A stretch of DNA of 17,370 bases from an uncultured Faecalibacterium sp. (GCA_902463235.1 CABQER010000016.1:1-17370); one strand, 5' to 3'; counted from the first letter of the stretch, positions 1 through 6,376 are shown. Notes: generated by a model not told the origin, from the sequence alone. Numbers and translations: made by a program.

Positions 1-2
1 AT

Positions 3-713
3 CTGGAGATCATCGTTGACCGTCTGCTGCGTGAGTTCAAGGTTGAGGCAAACGTGGGTGCACCCCAGGTTGCTTACCGTGAGACCATCCGCAAGGAGGC
101 CAACCAGGAGACCAAGTACGCACGTCAGTCCGGTGGTAAGGGCCAGTACGGTCACGTTAAGATCAAGATCGAGCCCAATGAGCCCGGCAAGGGTTACGAG
201 TTCGTCAACGCTATCGTTGGCGGCGCTATCCCGAAGGAATACATCCCTGCTATCGACAACGGTATTCAGGGTGCTATGAAGGCTGGCGTTCTGGCAGGCT
301 ATCCTGTTGTTGATGTCAAGGTCACCCTGTGGGATGGTTCTTATCATGAGGTCGACTCCTCTGAAATGGCCTTCTCCATCGCTGGTTCTATGGCATTCAA
401 GGATGCTATGCGCAAGGCTGATCCTATCATCACCGAGCCCATCATGAAGGTTGCTGTTATCGTTCCCGATGAGTATCTGGGCGATGTCATCGGCGACCTG
501 AATGCTCGCCGTGGTCAGATCCAGGGCATGGAAGCTATGGCTGGCACCCAGCGTGTCAACGCATTTGTGCCTCTGGCTCAGATGTTCGGCTACGCTACCG
601 ACCTGCGTTCCAAGACTCAGGGCCGTGGCCAGTATGTCATGGAGCCGTCTCACTACGAGCCGGTGCCCAAGAACATTGCTGACCAGATCATTGCTGGCCG
701 TACCAAGGGCTGA
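3..713 (+). CDS. fusA: Elongation factor G, C-terminal part (5' end outside window)
   Basis: This is the last 236 codons of EF-G, the GTPase that drives ribosomal translocation and, with RRF, ribosome recycling in the cytoplasm. The reading frame is open from base 3 and ends with TGA at 711-713. The segment begins in domain IV (the LEIIVDRLLREFKVEANVGA stretch, followed by PQVAYRETI) and runs through the conserved HEVDSSEMAFSIAGSMAF and LNARRGQIQGME regions into domain V, ending in the basic tail of the family. The GTP-binding domain is upstream of the window. Codon use is strongly biased (CGT, GGT, GCT, AAG), as in tuf, which fits very high expression. tuf follows in the usual str-operon order but is separated by a hairpin and its own promoter. 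Confidence 0.97.
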   Translation: MEIIVDRLLREFKVEANVGAPQVAYRETIRKEANQETKYARQSGGKGQYGHVKIKIEPNEPGKGYEFVNAIVGGAIPKEYIPAIDNGIQGAMKAGVLAGYPVVDVKVTLWDGSYHEVDSSEMAFSIAGSMAFKDAMRKADPIITEPIMKVAVIVPDEYLGDVIGDLNARRGQIQGMEAMAGTQRVNAFVPLAQMFGYATDLRSKTQGRGQYVMEPSHYEPVPKNIADQIIAGRTKG

Positions 714-733
714 TTCCTGAAAAATGGATAAAG

Positions 734-765
734 ATTTTGCCGGGGTAGTGTAACTCCGGCAAAAT
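734..765 (+). terminator. Intrinsic-terminator-like hairpin after fusA
   Basis: A 10-base-pair stem (ATTTTGCCGG at 734-743 with CCGGCAAAAT at 756-765) lies 20 bases after the fusA stop. The 3' arm runs into AAAATTT rather than a long T run, so termination may be partial and some tuf mRNA may be read through from fusA. Confidence 0.55.
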
Positions 766-767
766 TT

Positions 768-793
768 CCTGTAAAAGCACTTGATTTTACAGG
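768..793 (+). repeat. Inverted repeat overlapping the tuf promoter
   Basis: A perfect 9-base inverted repeat, CCTGTAAAA (768-776) and TTTTACAGG (785-793), spans the tuf -35 box. In an mRNA read through from fusA it would form a second hairpin just after the 734-765 hairpin; on DNA it could be a regulator site. Which applies is not visible. Confidence 0.5.
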
Positions 794-809
794 GCAAATT
801 TAGTAGAAT
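781..809 (+). promoter_or_regulatory. tuf promoter
   Basis: A -35 box TTGATT (781-786) and a -10 box TAGAAT (804-809) are separated by exactly 17 bases. The predicted start near 816 gives a leader of about 70 bases containing an imperfect hairpin (TTGCAATGCA / TGCATCTTGCA, about 822-850) before the ribosome binding site. Confidence 0.7.
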
Positions 810-888
810 AGCCTTGCAATGCAATGTCTGCATCTTGCAGGGTTGTTGTAACCAAATATCAAAACCTAAATTAAGGGAGGATATTCCA

Positions 889-2094
889 ATGGCTGAAAAG
901 GCAAAGTTCGACCGTTCTAAGCCGCATGTTAACATCGGCACCATCGGTCACGTTGACCACGGCAAGACCACTCTGACCGCTGCTATCACCAAGTACCTGG
1001 CTCTGAAGGGTGATGCAGAGTTCATGGACTACGCTAACATCGATAAGGCTCCCGAGGAGCGCGCTCGTGGTATCACGATCAACTCCGCTCACGTTGAGTA
1101 TCAGACCGACGCTCGTCACTACGCTCACGTTGACTGCCCGGGCCATGCTGACTACGTTAAGAACATGATCACCGGTGCTGCTCAGATGGACGGCGCTATT
1201 CTGGTCGTTGCTGCTACCGATGGTCCCATGCCCCAGACCCGTGAGCACATCCTGCTGGCTCGTCAGGTCGGCGTGCCCTATATCGTTGTCTTCATGAACA
1301 AGTGCGATATGGTCGACGACGAGGAGCTGCTGGATCTGGTCGAGATGGAGATCCGTGAGCTGCTGAGCGAGTACGACTTCCCGGGCGACGATACCCCGAT
1401 CATTCGTGGTTCCGCTCTGAAGGCTCTGGAGTCTACCTCCACTGATCCCAATGCTCCCGAGTATGCTTGCATCAAGGAGCTGATGGACGCTGTTGACACC
1501 TATATCCCCAACCCCGATCGTGAGGAAGACAAGCCCTTCCTGATGCCCATCGAGGATGTCATGACCATTTCTGGCCGTGGTACCGTTGCAACCGGTCGTG
1601 TTGAGCGTGGTATTGCTAAGGTTGGCGATGCTATGGAGATCGTCGGCATCAAGCCCGATCGTCTGAGCACCACCATCACCGGTCTGGAGATGTTCCGTAA
1701 GTCTCTGGACTTCGCTGAGGCTGGCGATAACATCGGCGCTCTGCTGCGTGGTGTTGATCGTACCCAGATCGAGCGTGGTCAGGTTCTGGCTAAGCCCGGT
1801 TCCGTGCACCCCCACAAGACCTTCGAGTCTCAGGTGTACGTTCTGACCAAGGACGAAGGCGGCCGTCACACCCCGTTCTTCTCCAACTATCGTCCTCAGT
1901 TCTACTTCCGTACCACCGACGTGACCGGCATCATCACCCTGCCGGAAGGCACCGAGATGTGCATGCCTGGCGATAACGTCATGATGCACGTTGAGTTGCT
2001 GACCCCCGTTGCTATGGAAGAGGGCCTGCGTTTCGCTATCCGTGAGGGTGGCCGTACCGTTGGTTCCGGCGTTGTTGGCAAGATCATTGAGTGA
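889..2094 (+). CDS. tuf: Elongation factor Tu
   Basis: EF-Tu (401 residues, usual length) carries aminoacyl-tRNA to the ribosomal A site as a GTP complex. Visible GTPase motifs are GHVDHGKT (20-27), the switch I segment ERARGITIN, DCPGH (82-86), NKCD (137-140) and GSAL (174-177). Domains 2 and 3 follow, with GRGTVATGRVERG, GGRHTPFFSNYRPQFYFRT and the C-terminal RFAIREGGRTVGSGVVGKII. I chose the ATG at 889 because AGGGAGG lies at 874-880 and MAEKAKFDRSKPHVNIGTIG is the normal N-terminus; the frame is open 36 codons further upstream but that part covers the promoter and leader. The Ala of RFAIREGG, a kirromycin-resistance position in E. coli EF-Tu, is wild type. Codon use is extremely biased. 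Confidence 0.99.
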   Translation: MAEKAKFDRSKPHVNIGTIGHVDHGKTTLTAAITKYLALKGDAEFMDYANIDKAPEERARGITINSAHVEYQTDARHYAHVDCPGHADYVKNMITGAAQMDGAILVVAATDGPMPQTREHILLARQVGVPYIVVFMNKCDMVDDEELLDLVEMEIRELLSEYDFPGDDTPIIRGSALKALESTSTDPNAPEYACIKELMDAVDTYIPNPDREEDKPFLMPIEDVMTISGRGTVATGRVERGIAKVGDAMEIVGIKPDRLSTTITGLEMFRKSLDFAEAGDNIGALLRGVDRTQIERGQVLAKPGSVHPHKTFESQVYVLTKDEGGRHTPFFSNYRPQFYFRTTDVTGIITLPEGTEMCMPGDNVMMHVELLTPVAMEEGLRFAIREGGRTVGSGVVGKIIE

Positions 2095-2140
2095 TTTTGT
2101 CCTTGAACGTAAGTTCCAAGGCTAATTAGCAATTTATAAA

Positions 2141-2177
2141 GACCTTCCCGTTCCGGAGAGCGGGAAGGTCTTTTTTT
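2141..2177 (+). terminator. tuf terminator
   Basis: A perfect 10-base stem (GACCTTCCCG at 2141-2150, CGGGAAGGTC at 2161-2170) is followed by seven T (2171-2177). The minus strand has only TTTATAAA after the stem, so it may also weakly terminate the convergent cysteine desulfurase gene. Confidence 0.95.
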
Positions 2178-2219
2178 GTTGTTTATGGCAGCTGCAAGCG
2201 GTTAGACTTCACAGCTCCT

Positions 2220-3341
2220 TTACCGGGTCATGGTGTTATAGCAGTCTGCAAACGCTTGCAGAAAGAAGGTCACTTCCTCCTCTGTGGTAAGGTGGCTCAG
2301 GCTGATGCGCCACGAAGAAAGGGCGTTGCGCTGGTCCTGACTGACGGCCAGCACTGCCCGGGAGGGCAACCCATCGGAGGAACAGGCAGATTTGACCGAG
2401 ACGCACACCCCGCATGCGTCCAGCTCCCGCTGGAACACAGTGCCCTTTACGCCCTGCACGCTCAGGTTCAGGATGTGCGGTACAGCGTTTGCCGGGCTGT
2501 TGATGCGCACTTTTGGATAGCGGGAAAGCTCTGTCCGCAGCCGGTCATTCAGGCTGCGGACGGCTGCGGCGCGGGCGGGAAGTTCCGCCGTAGCCTTTTC
2601 CAAGGCCAGCGCCAGCGAGCAGGCAAGGGCTACGGTAGGTGTGCCGCTGCGGTAGGGGGTAGTGCTCTCTCCACCATGAATGAGGGGCGGCAGTGCCAGC
2701 CCCAGCCGCTTTACCAGCACACCAATGCCGTTGAGCCCGTAAAACTTATGGGCTGTCAGGCTCATGGTGTCCATGCCCTCAAACTGTACGGGAATCTTTC
2801 CTACGGCCTGTGTGGCGTCCACATGGAAATGGCAGCTGGGATATGCCTTTAAAAGCTCTGCAATCTCCGCAATGGGCTGTACCACGCCCAGCTCGCTGTC
2901 CACAGCGGTCACAGCCACCAGCACGGTGTCCGGGCGCAGCCGTTTTTTTAGGTCTGCAAGGTCTACCGTGCCGTCCGGTAGGATGTCCAGCAGCTCCACC
3001 TCGTACCCCTGCTTTTGCAGCGCCTCCAGACTGCCGCTGATGGACGAATGCTCCAGCGGGGTAGAGAGGATGTGCCTGCCTGCTGCACCTCCCAGCGCTG
3101 TCAGCCCCTTCACGGCAAGGTTGTTGGCTTCGCTTGCACCGGAGGTATAGATGATGCCCGCAGACGGTGCGCCCAGACAGCGGGCGATGCTGCGGGTCGC
3201 CTCGTTTATAGCGGCCTTTGCGGCAGCGCCTGCCTGATGGTGGGCGTTGGCGTTGCCCGGGTAACGCCGCTCTGCTTCGCAAAAGCATTGCAGCACTGCC
3301 TCGTCCACGGGGGTGTTGGCAGAATAATCCAGATAGAGCAT
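2220..3341 (-). CDS. Cysteine desulfurase, NifS/IscS family (PLP-dependent)
   Basis: A 373-residue class V aminotransferase-fold enzyme that takes sulfur from cysteine, leaving alanine and an enzyme persulfide for Fe-S clusters or tRNA thiolation. Landmarks: YLDYSANTPVD at the N-terminus, TSGASEANNLAVKG (66-79), EHSS with the PLP-stacking His98, HVDATQAVG with Asp175, TAHKFYG with PLP-lysine Lys199, RSGT (231-234), and the active-site Cys320 in KSACSSDGLPSRAVLAV. Some family signatures are altered: LNG follows HKFYG where PKG is usual, and AVDSELG stands where VNNEIG is usual, so it is a divergent member. AGGAGGC lies just before the ATG. No IscU scaffold, IscR or mnmA gene is adjacent, so the sulfur acceptor cannot be told. 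It is a single-gene transcript convergent with tuf. Confidence 0.92.
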   Translation of the reverse strand: MLYLDYSANTPVDEAVLQCFCEAERRYPGNANAHHQAGAAAKAAINEATRSIARCLGAPSAGIIYTSGASEANNLAVKGLTALGGAAGRHILSTPLEHSSISGSLEALQKQGYEVELLDILPDGTVDLADLKKRLRPDTVLVAVTAVDSELGVVQPIAEIAELLKAYPSCHFHVDATQAVGKIPVQFEGMDTMSLTAHKFYGLNGIGVLVKRLGLALPPLIHGGESTTPYRSGTPTVALACSLALALEKATAELPARAAAVRSLNDRLRTELSRYPKVRINSPANAVPHILNLSVQGVKGTVFQRELDACGVCVSVKSACSSDGLPSRAVLAVSQDQRNALSSWRISLSHLTTEEEVTFFLQAFADCYNTMTR

Positions 3342-3395
3342 AGAGCCTCCTGTAATATCAACATATTATGATAGTAGGAAATAAGAACAGGCTCT

Positions 3396-3424
3396 ATTAT
3401 AGGCCATTCCATCCCAAAGCGCAA
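3396..3424 (-). promoter_or_regulatory. Promoter of the cysteine desulfurase gene
   Basis: Reading the minus strand, -35 TTGCGC (3424-3419) and a consensus -10 TATAAT (3401-3396) are separated by exactly 17 bases. The leader is about 50 bases. Confidence 0.7.
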
Positions 3425-3475
3425 CCCCTGCAGCCCACGGCGCGGCGGAACCGGCAAGAAAAAGCTGTCAACACC

Positions 3476-3504
3476 TTGCTGGAAAGCCCAAAATCTGCTA
3501 TAAT
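3476..3504 (+). promoter_or_regulatory. Promoter of the uraA leader
   Basis: A -35 box TTGCTG (3476-3481) and a consensus -10 TATAAT (3499-3504) are spaced by 17 bases. The start near 3511 gives a leader of about 210 bases. The first transcribed bases form a strong stem (GGCAGCAGC 3514-3522 with GCTGCTGCC 3526-3534), followed by a smaller one (CCGGA 3538-3542 with TCCGG 3548-3552). Confidence 0.72.
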
Positions 3505-3589
3505 TGTCCAAAAGGCAGCAGCGCTGCTGCTGCCTTGCCGGAGCGGTTCCGGTTGTTGGAAGGAACACAAAAAGAAGGGGAGGAGTACC

Positions 3590-3655
3590 ATGTTCAAGCG
3601 CGAGCGACTGCATAGCGGCTTCTTTCCCGTTTTTGTGTGGAGGTCTTGTTCCTGA
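3590..3655 (+). CDS. Putative 21-residue leader peptide of uraA
   Basis: A short reading frame, MFKRERLHSGFFPVF followed by VWRSCS, has an excellent ribosome binding site (GGGGAGGAG at 3577-3585) and stops with TGA at 3653-3655, only five bases before the 5' arm of an intrinsic terminator. Its middle is pyrimidine/T-rich (codons for GFFPVFV). The placement suggests a regulatory peptide whose translation controls whether the terminator forms. The peptide itself matches no family I know. That it is translated is inferred from the RBS and geometry. Confidence 0.6.
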   Translation: MFKRERLHSGFFPVFVWRSCS

Positions 3656-3660
3656 AATTC

Positions 3661-3698
3661 AGAGGCACTGCTGTTTCAACGGCAATGCCTCTTTTTTT
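3661..3698 (+). terminator. Attenuator (intrinsic terminator) in the uraA leader
   Basis: AGAGGCA (3661-3667) pairs with TGCCTCT (3686-3692), extended after one mismatch by further pairs (TGCTG with CGGCA), and is followed by a T run to 3698. It sits after the leader peptide and before the uraA ribosome binding site, so uraA transcription must pass it. Confidence 0.85.
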
Positions 3699-3724
3699 GG
3701 GAATAACAGTACAGGAGGTTTTCC

Positions 3725-5086
3725 ATGAGCGAAAAGATCGATTACTCTAAGGGCGTATATGACGCCAAAAAGCTGGGCACCGGCAGAATGTTCATTCTGG
3801 GTGTGCAGCACATGTTTGCCATGTTCGGCGCAACGGTTCTGGTGCCGCTGCTCACCGGCCTGAGCGTTTCCACCACTCTGCTGTGTGCCGGTTTGGGCAC
3901 GCTGCTGTTCCACCTCATCACCAAAAAGAAGGTTCCGGCATTCCTCGGCTCCTCCTTTGCGTATCTGGGCGGCTTCTCCATCGTGGCTCCCATGCTGGCT
4001 GATGCCGATGGCAACCTGACCGTTGCCAACACCAAGATGCTGCCCTATGCCTGCGCTGCCATTGCGTTCTCGGGTCTGGTCTATCTGGTGGCCAGCCTGC
4101 TGATCTCCACTTTTGGCATCCGTCGCATTATGAAGTTCTTCCCGCCGGTGGTCACCGGCCCCATCATCATCTCCATCGGTCTGATCCTTGCTCCCTCTGC
4201 CATCACCAACTGCCAGTCCAACTGGCTGCTGGCCTTTGTGGCACTGGGCACTGTGATCGTGTGCAACATCTGGGGCAAGGGCATGGTCAAGATCCTGCCC
4301 ATCCTCATCGGCGTGCTTGTCTCTTACGCGGTGGCACTGGTCACTGGCGCAGTGGATTTCCAGAAGATCTCCGAGGCCGCTTGGCTGGGCATCCCCCTGC
4401 ACAAGGAGGCTATGGGTCTGTTCGCCATTGACGGCAGCCCGGAGTTCATCAGCGCTCTGTTTACCATCATCCCCATCGCACTGGCTACCATGATGGAGCA
4501 CGTCGGCGATATCGCCGCCATCAGCGCCACTGTCGGCCACAACTATATCAACGACCCCGGCCTGAACCGCACCCTGATGGGCGATGGTCTGGCCACCACC
4601 ATGGCCGGTCTGCTGGGCGGCCCCGCCAACACCACCTACGGCGAGAACACCGGCGTGCTGGCACTGAGCAAGATCTACGACCCGCTGGTCATCCGCATTG
4701 CCGCTGTGCTGGCCATCATCCTGAGCTTCAGCCCCAAGTTTGAGGCCGTCATCAACACCATCCCCACCGGCATCATCGGCGGTATCAGCTTCGTGCTGTA
4801 CGGCATGATCTCTGCCATCGGTGTGCGCAACGTGGTGGAGAACCGCGTGGACTTTACCAACAGCCGCAACCTGATCGTTGCCGCCGTCATTCTGGTGTGT
4901 GCACTGGGCTTCAACTCTGTGGGCGGCGTTGGCTTTACCGTTGGCAGCGTCACCATCAATCTGTCCGGTCTGGCTGTGGCTGCGATTGCAGGTATCCTGC
5001 TCAATGCCATCCTGCCCGGCAACGACTACGAGTTTGACGCCACTGCCGGTTCCGATGCTGCTACCAGCGGCAACCTGCAGGTCTGA
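3725..5086 (+). CDS. uraA: Uracil permease, NCS2 family (uracil:H+ symporter)
   Basis: A 453-residue membrane protein of the nucleobase-cation symporter 2 family, predicted to import uracil for pyrimidine salvage. It opens with the family's LGVQHMFAMFGATVLVPLLTG (25-45 region), continues with GSSFAYLGGF (75-84), FFPPVVTGPIIISIGL (138-153), and carries the acidic substrate-site residues in MMEHVGD (Glu258, His259) and NTTYGENTGV (Glu307). Many hydrophobic segments fit the 14-helix fold. The ATG at 3725 has AGGAGG a few bases upstream. It is a single-gene unit; no pyrR or pyr biosynthetic gene is in view. Expression is probably set by the leader attenuator at 3590-3698. The xanthine/urate branch of NCS2 is less likely given the close match to UraA/PyrP. 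Confidence 0.93.
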   Translation: MSEKIDYSKGVYDAKKLGTGRMFILGVQHMFAMFGATVLVPLLTGLSVSTTLLCAGLGTLLFHLITKKKVPAFLGSSFAYLGGFSIVAPMLADADGNLTVANTKMLPYACAAIAFSGLVYLVASLLISTFGIRRIMKFFPPVVTGPIIISIGLILAPSAITNCQSNWLLAFVALGTVIVCNIWGKGMVKILPILIGVLVSYAVALVTGAVDFQKISEAAWLGIPLHKEAMGLFAIDGSPEFISALFTIIPIALATMMEHVGDIAAISATVGHNYINDPGLNRTLMGDGLATTMAGLLGGPANTTYGENTGVLALSKIYDPLVIRIAAVLAIILSFSPKFEAVINTIPTGIIGGISFVLYGMISAIGVRNVVENRVDFTNSRNLIVAAVILVCALGFNSVGGVGFTVGSVTINLSGLAVAAIAGILLNAILPGNDYEFDATAGSDAATSGNLQV

Positions 5087-5117
5087 TCCTCGGGAATGCG
5101 TCCAGTTTTCTGTAAGG

Positions 5118-5144
5118 AAATTTGGGCATCTTGCCAGATTTTAA
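5118..5144 (+). terminator. Weak terminator candidate after uraA
   Basis: An imperfect hairpin, AAATTTGGGC with GCCAGATTT (one G-T pair and one bulged G), is followed by TTTAATAAA. It is weak; the inverted repeat at 5202-5246 may also serve to end uraA transcription. Confidence 0.35.
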
Positions 5145-5150
5145 TAAATA

Positions 5151-5193
5151 GGAATAATTCTTAAAAATATACTTGACTAACTAGGAATTATTC
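5151..5193. promoter_or_regulatory. Paired operator-like sequences at the rubrerythrin promoter
   Basis: GGAATAATTC (5151-5160) and GGAATTATTC (5184-5193) are near-identical, each close to palindromic, and spaced 33 bases apart. The downstream copy lies in the promoter spacer between -35 and -10. The AT-rich palindromic form recalls sites of the Fur/PerR family, which controls rubrerythrins in clostridia, but the match to a PerR box is only partial. Confidence 0.45.
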
Positions 5194-5201
5194 GCTATAA
5201 T
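5173..5201 (+). promoter_or_regulatory. Rubrerythrin promoter
   Basis: A near-consensus promoter: -35 TTGACT (5173-5178), 17-base spacer, -10 TATAAT (5196-5201). This is one of the strongest promoters in the window and agrees with the gene's highly biased codon use. Confidence 0.85.
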
Positions 5202-5246
5202 AGAGCCATGGAAAGGGAAGTACACAAAGCCCCCTTCCATGGCTCT
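5202..5246. repeat. Inverted repeat directly after the rubrerythrin -10 box
   Basis: AGAGCCATGGAA (5202-5213) pairs perfectly with TTCCATGGCTCT (5235-5246), extended by GGG/CCC past one bulged A, and is followed by TTCT. The first bases lie upstream of the predicted start (about 5208), so only part can fold in RNA from this promoter; from uraA readthrough the whole hairpin forms and could act as a terminator. A small hairpin GGCAGC/GCTGCC follows at 5257-5271 in the leader. Confidence 0.6.
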
Positions 5247-5343
5247 TTCTATACCCGGCAGCGCGGCTGCCCCGCATAGAACCAACAGGCGGGTGGTTTC
5301 CGTCCTGTATCATTTTTAACAGATCGAATGGAGGTAAATTCTT

Positions 5344-5895
5344 ATGAAGAAATACGTTTGCACCGTTTGTGGTTATATCGCTGAGGGTGAGATCCCCGCT
5401 CAGTGCCCCGTTTGCAAGGCTCCCGCTTCCGCTTTTGTGGAGAAGAAGGGCAACACCTACGTCACCGAGCACGTTGTTGGCATCGGCAAGGCAGAGGGCG
5501 TGCCGCAGGAGATCGTTGATGGTCTGCGTGCTAACTTTGAGGGCGAGTGCAGCGAGGTCGGCATGTATCTGGCTATGGCTCGCGTGGCAGAGCGTGAGGG
5601 CTACCCCGAGATCGCCGAGGCCTACAAGCGTTATGCTTATGAGGAGGCTGACCACGCATCCCGCTTTGCAGAGCTGCTGGGCGAGGTCGTGACCGACAGC
5701 ACCAAGAAGAACCTGATGATGCGTGCTGAGGCCGAGTGCGGTGCCTGCGCCGGTAAGATGGATCTGGCCAAGAAGGCTAAGGCGCTGAATCTGGACGCTA
5801 TCCACGACACCGTTCATGAGATGGCAAAGGACGAGGCTCGTCACGGCCGCGGCTTTGAGGGCCTGCTGAAGCGTTACTTCAACACCGAAGTCTGA
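5344..5895 (+). CDS. Reverse-type rubrerythrin (rubredoxin domain first)
   Basis: A 183-residue non-heme iron protein expected to reduce hydrogen peroxide (and possibly oxygen) in the cytoplasm, fed by NAD(P)H through rubredoxin-type electron carriers. An N-terminal rubredoxin-like iron site has CTVC (Cys6, Cys9) and CPVC (Cys21, Cys24). The four-helix ferritin-like diiron domain follows, with EGECSE (Glu68, Glu71), EEADH (Glu100, Glu101, His104), the AEAEC segment near 129-132 and DEARH (Glu164, His167). Classical rubrerythrin has the opposite domain order; this order is known in clostridia. GGAGG precedes the ATG. Codon use resembles tuf (CGT, GGT, GCT), implying abundance. The gene stands alone between a strong promoter and a strong terminator. 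Confidence 0.95.
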   Translation: MKKYVCTVCGYIAEGEIPAQCPVCKAPASAFVEKKGNTYVTEHVVGIGKAEGVPQEIVDGLRANFEGECSEVGMYLAMARVAEREGYPEIAEAYKRYAYEEADHASRFAELLGEVVTDSTKKNLMMRAEAECGACAGKMDLAKKAKALNLDAIHDTVHEMAKDEARHGRGFEGLLKRYFNTEV

Positions 5896-5920
5896 TAAGG
5901 GTTCCCCGGTTATCTATGTT

Positions 5921-5960
5921 GCCCGCTGCAAGGACATTCCGCCTTGCAGCGGGCTTTTTT
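5921..5960 (+). terminator. Rubrerythrin terminator
   Basis: GCCCGCTGCAAGG (5921-5933) and CCTTGCAGCGGGC (5942-5954) form a perfect 13-base stem, followed by TTTTTT (5955-5960). Confidence 0.96.
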
Positions 5961-6213
5961 GGCGTTTCGGGCTTTAAAAAACGGTGCAGAACCTCCGGTA
6001 AGTGTTTTATACGGATTTTTTGTTTGGTGGGCAAACTGTGGGCAAAACTCGCTGATTTGTTCAATTTTGACCTCTTTTTTTGCTTTTGCCCACAAAAAGC
6101 CCGAAAGTTGGCTTGTGGCCTAGAAAAATCGACTATAAATATAATTCTCGATGTGGGCAGACTATTTGACTGTTATCTGTAAAAATACCATTTCCGGTAA
6201 CGCTCTTCCCGTG
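5961..6213. other. Non-coding AT-rich stretch between rubrerythrin and the copper operon
   Basis: No convincing gene is visible on either strand. The stretch is poorer in G+C than its surroundings and contains repeated GTGGGCA words (see the repeat at 6027-6093; another copy, GTGGGCAGAC, starts at about 6153). A TATAAT (6140-6145) is present but lacks a matching -35 box at 16-18 bases, so I do not call a promoter. Confidence 0.5.
6027..6093. repeat. Direct and inverted repeats of GTGGGCAAA
   Basis: GTGGGCAAAC (6027-6036) is repeated 11 bases later as GTGGGCAAAA (6038-6047). The second copy has a perfect 10-base inverted partner, TTTTGCCCAC (6084-6093). Direct copies one helical turn apart plus an inverted copy look like clustered protein-binding sites or the arms of a long stem. 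Confidence 0.5.
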
Positions 6214-6254
6214 AAAAAGCAAACGGGGAAGATCCGCAGATTTTCCCCGCTTGC
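6214..6254 (-). terminator. Terminator following structured element copy 1
   Basis: Read on the minus strand, GCAAGCGGGGAA (6254-6243) pairs with TTCCCCGTTTGC (6230-6219) with one mismatch and is followed by TTTTT (6218-6214). It lies beyond the copA terminator and ends whatever transcript contains the element at 6273-6325. Confidence 0.75.
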
Positions 6255-6272
6255 AAATATAAAATGTTCTTT

Positions 6273-6325
6273 CCTCTGAAGATGCGCAAAGCGAACGCGG
6301 CGCGCATTCAAAACCGTCACGTTAC
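6273..6325 (-). ncRNA. Structured repeat element, copy 1 (candidate small RNA or palindromic repeat)
   Basis: This ~53-base stretch is a second copy of the sequence at 9493-9545. Its core stem is ATGCGC (6282-6287) with GCGCAT (6302-6307) around a 14-base loop; the other copy has ATGGCC/GGCCAT at the same positions with a nearly identical loop (shared CAAAGCG and ACGCGG/ACACGG words). Conserved flanks are CTGAA on one side and ATTCAAAACCG on the other. On the minus strand it lies between the copA terminator and a second terminator. I see no promoter dedicated to it. The minus orientation is assigned only because of the following T run. Confidence 0.6.
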
Positions 6326-6361
6326 AAAAAAGGCAGCTGCGCAGAAATCCGCGCAGCTGCC
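6326..6361 (-). terminator. copA operon terminator
   Basis: On the minus strand a perfect 11-base stem, GGCAGCTGCGC (6361-6351) with GCGCAGCTGCC (6342-6332), is followed by TTTTTT (6331-6326), 16 bases after the copA stop. The plus strand has TTTTGCTTTTT after the stem, so it could act in both directions. Confidence 0.93.
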
Positions 6362-6376
6362 TTTTGCTTTTTCGCC

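Noticed and set aside
781..888. A 36-codon N-terminal extension of EF-Tu
   Set aside because: It covers the promoter and leader; the normal N-terminus with a strong RBS begins at 889.
889..2094. Elfamycin-resistance substitution in EF-Tu
   Set aside because: The RFAIREGG alanine and other checked positions look wild type; the GSG near the C-terminus is a common natural variant.
3511..3660. PyrR-binding RNA in the uraA leader
   Set aside because: I looked for the conserved anti-antiterminator loop (TCC...GAGAGG type) and did not find a convincing match; weak or divergent sites cannot be excluded.
6113..6145. Promoter for a small RNA in the gap before copA's end
   Set aside because: TATAAT at 6140 has no acceptable -35 hexamer at 16-18 bases.
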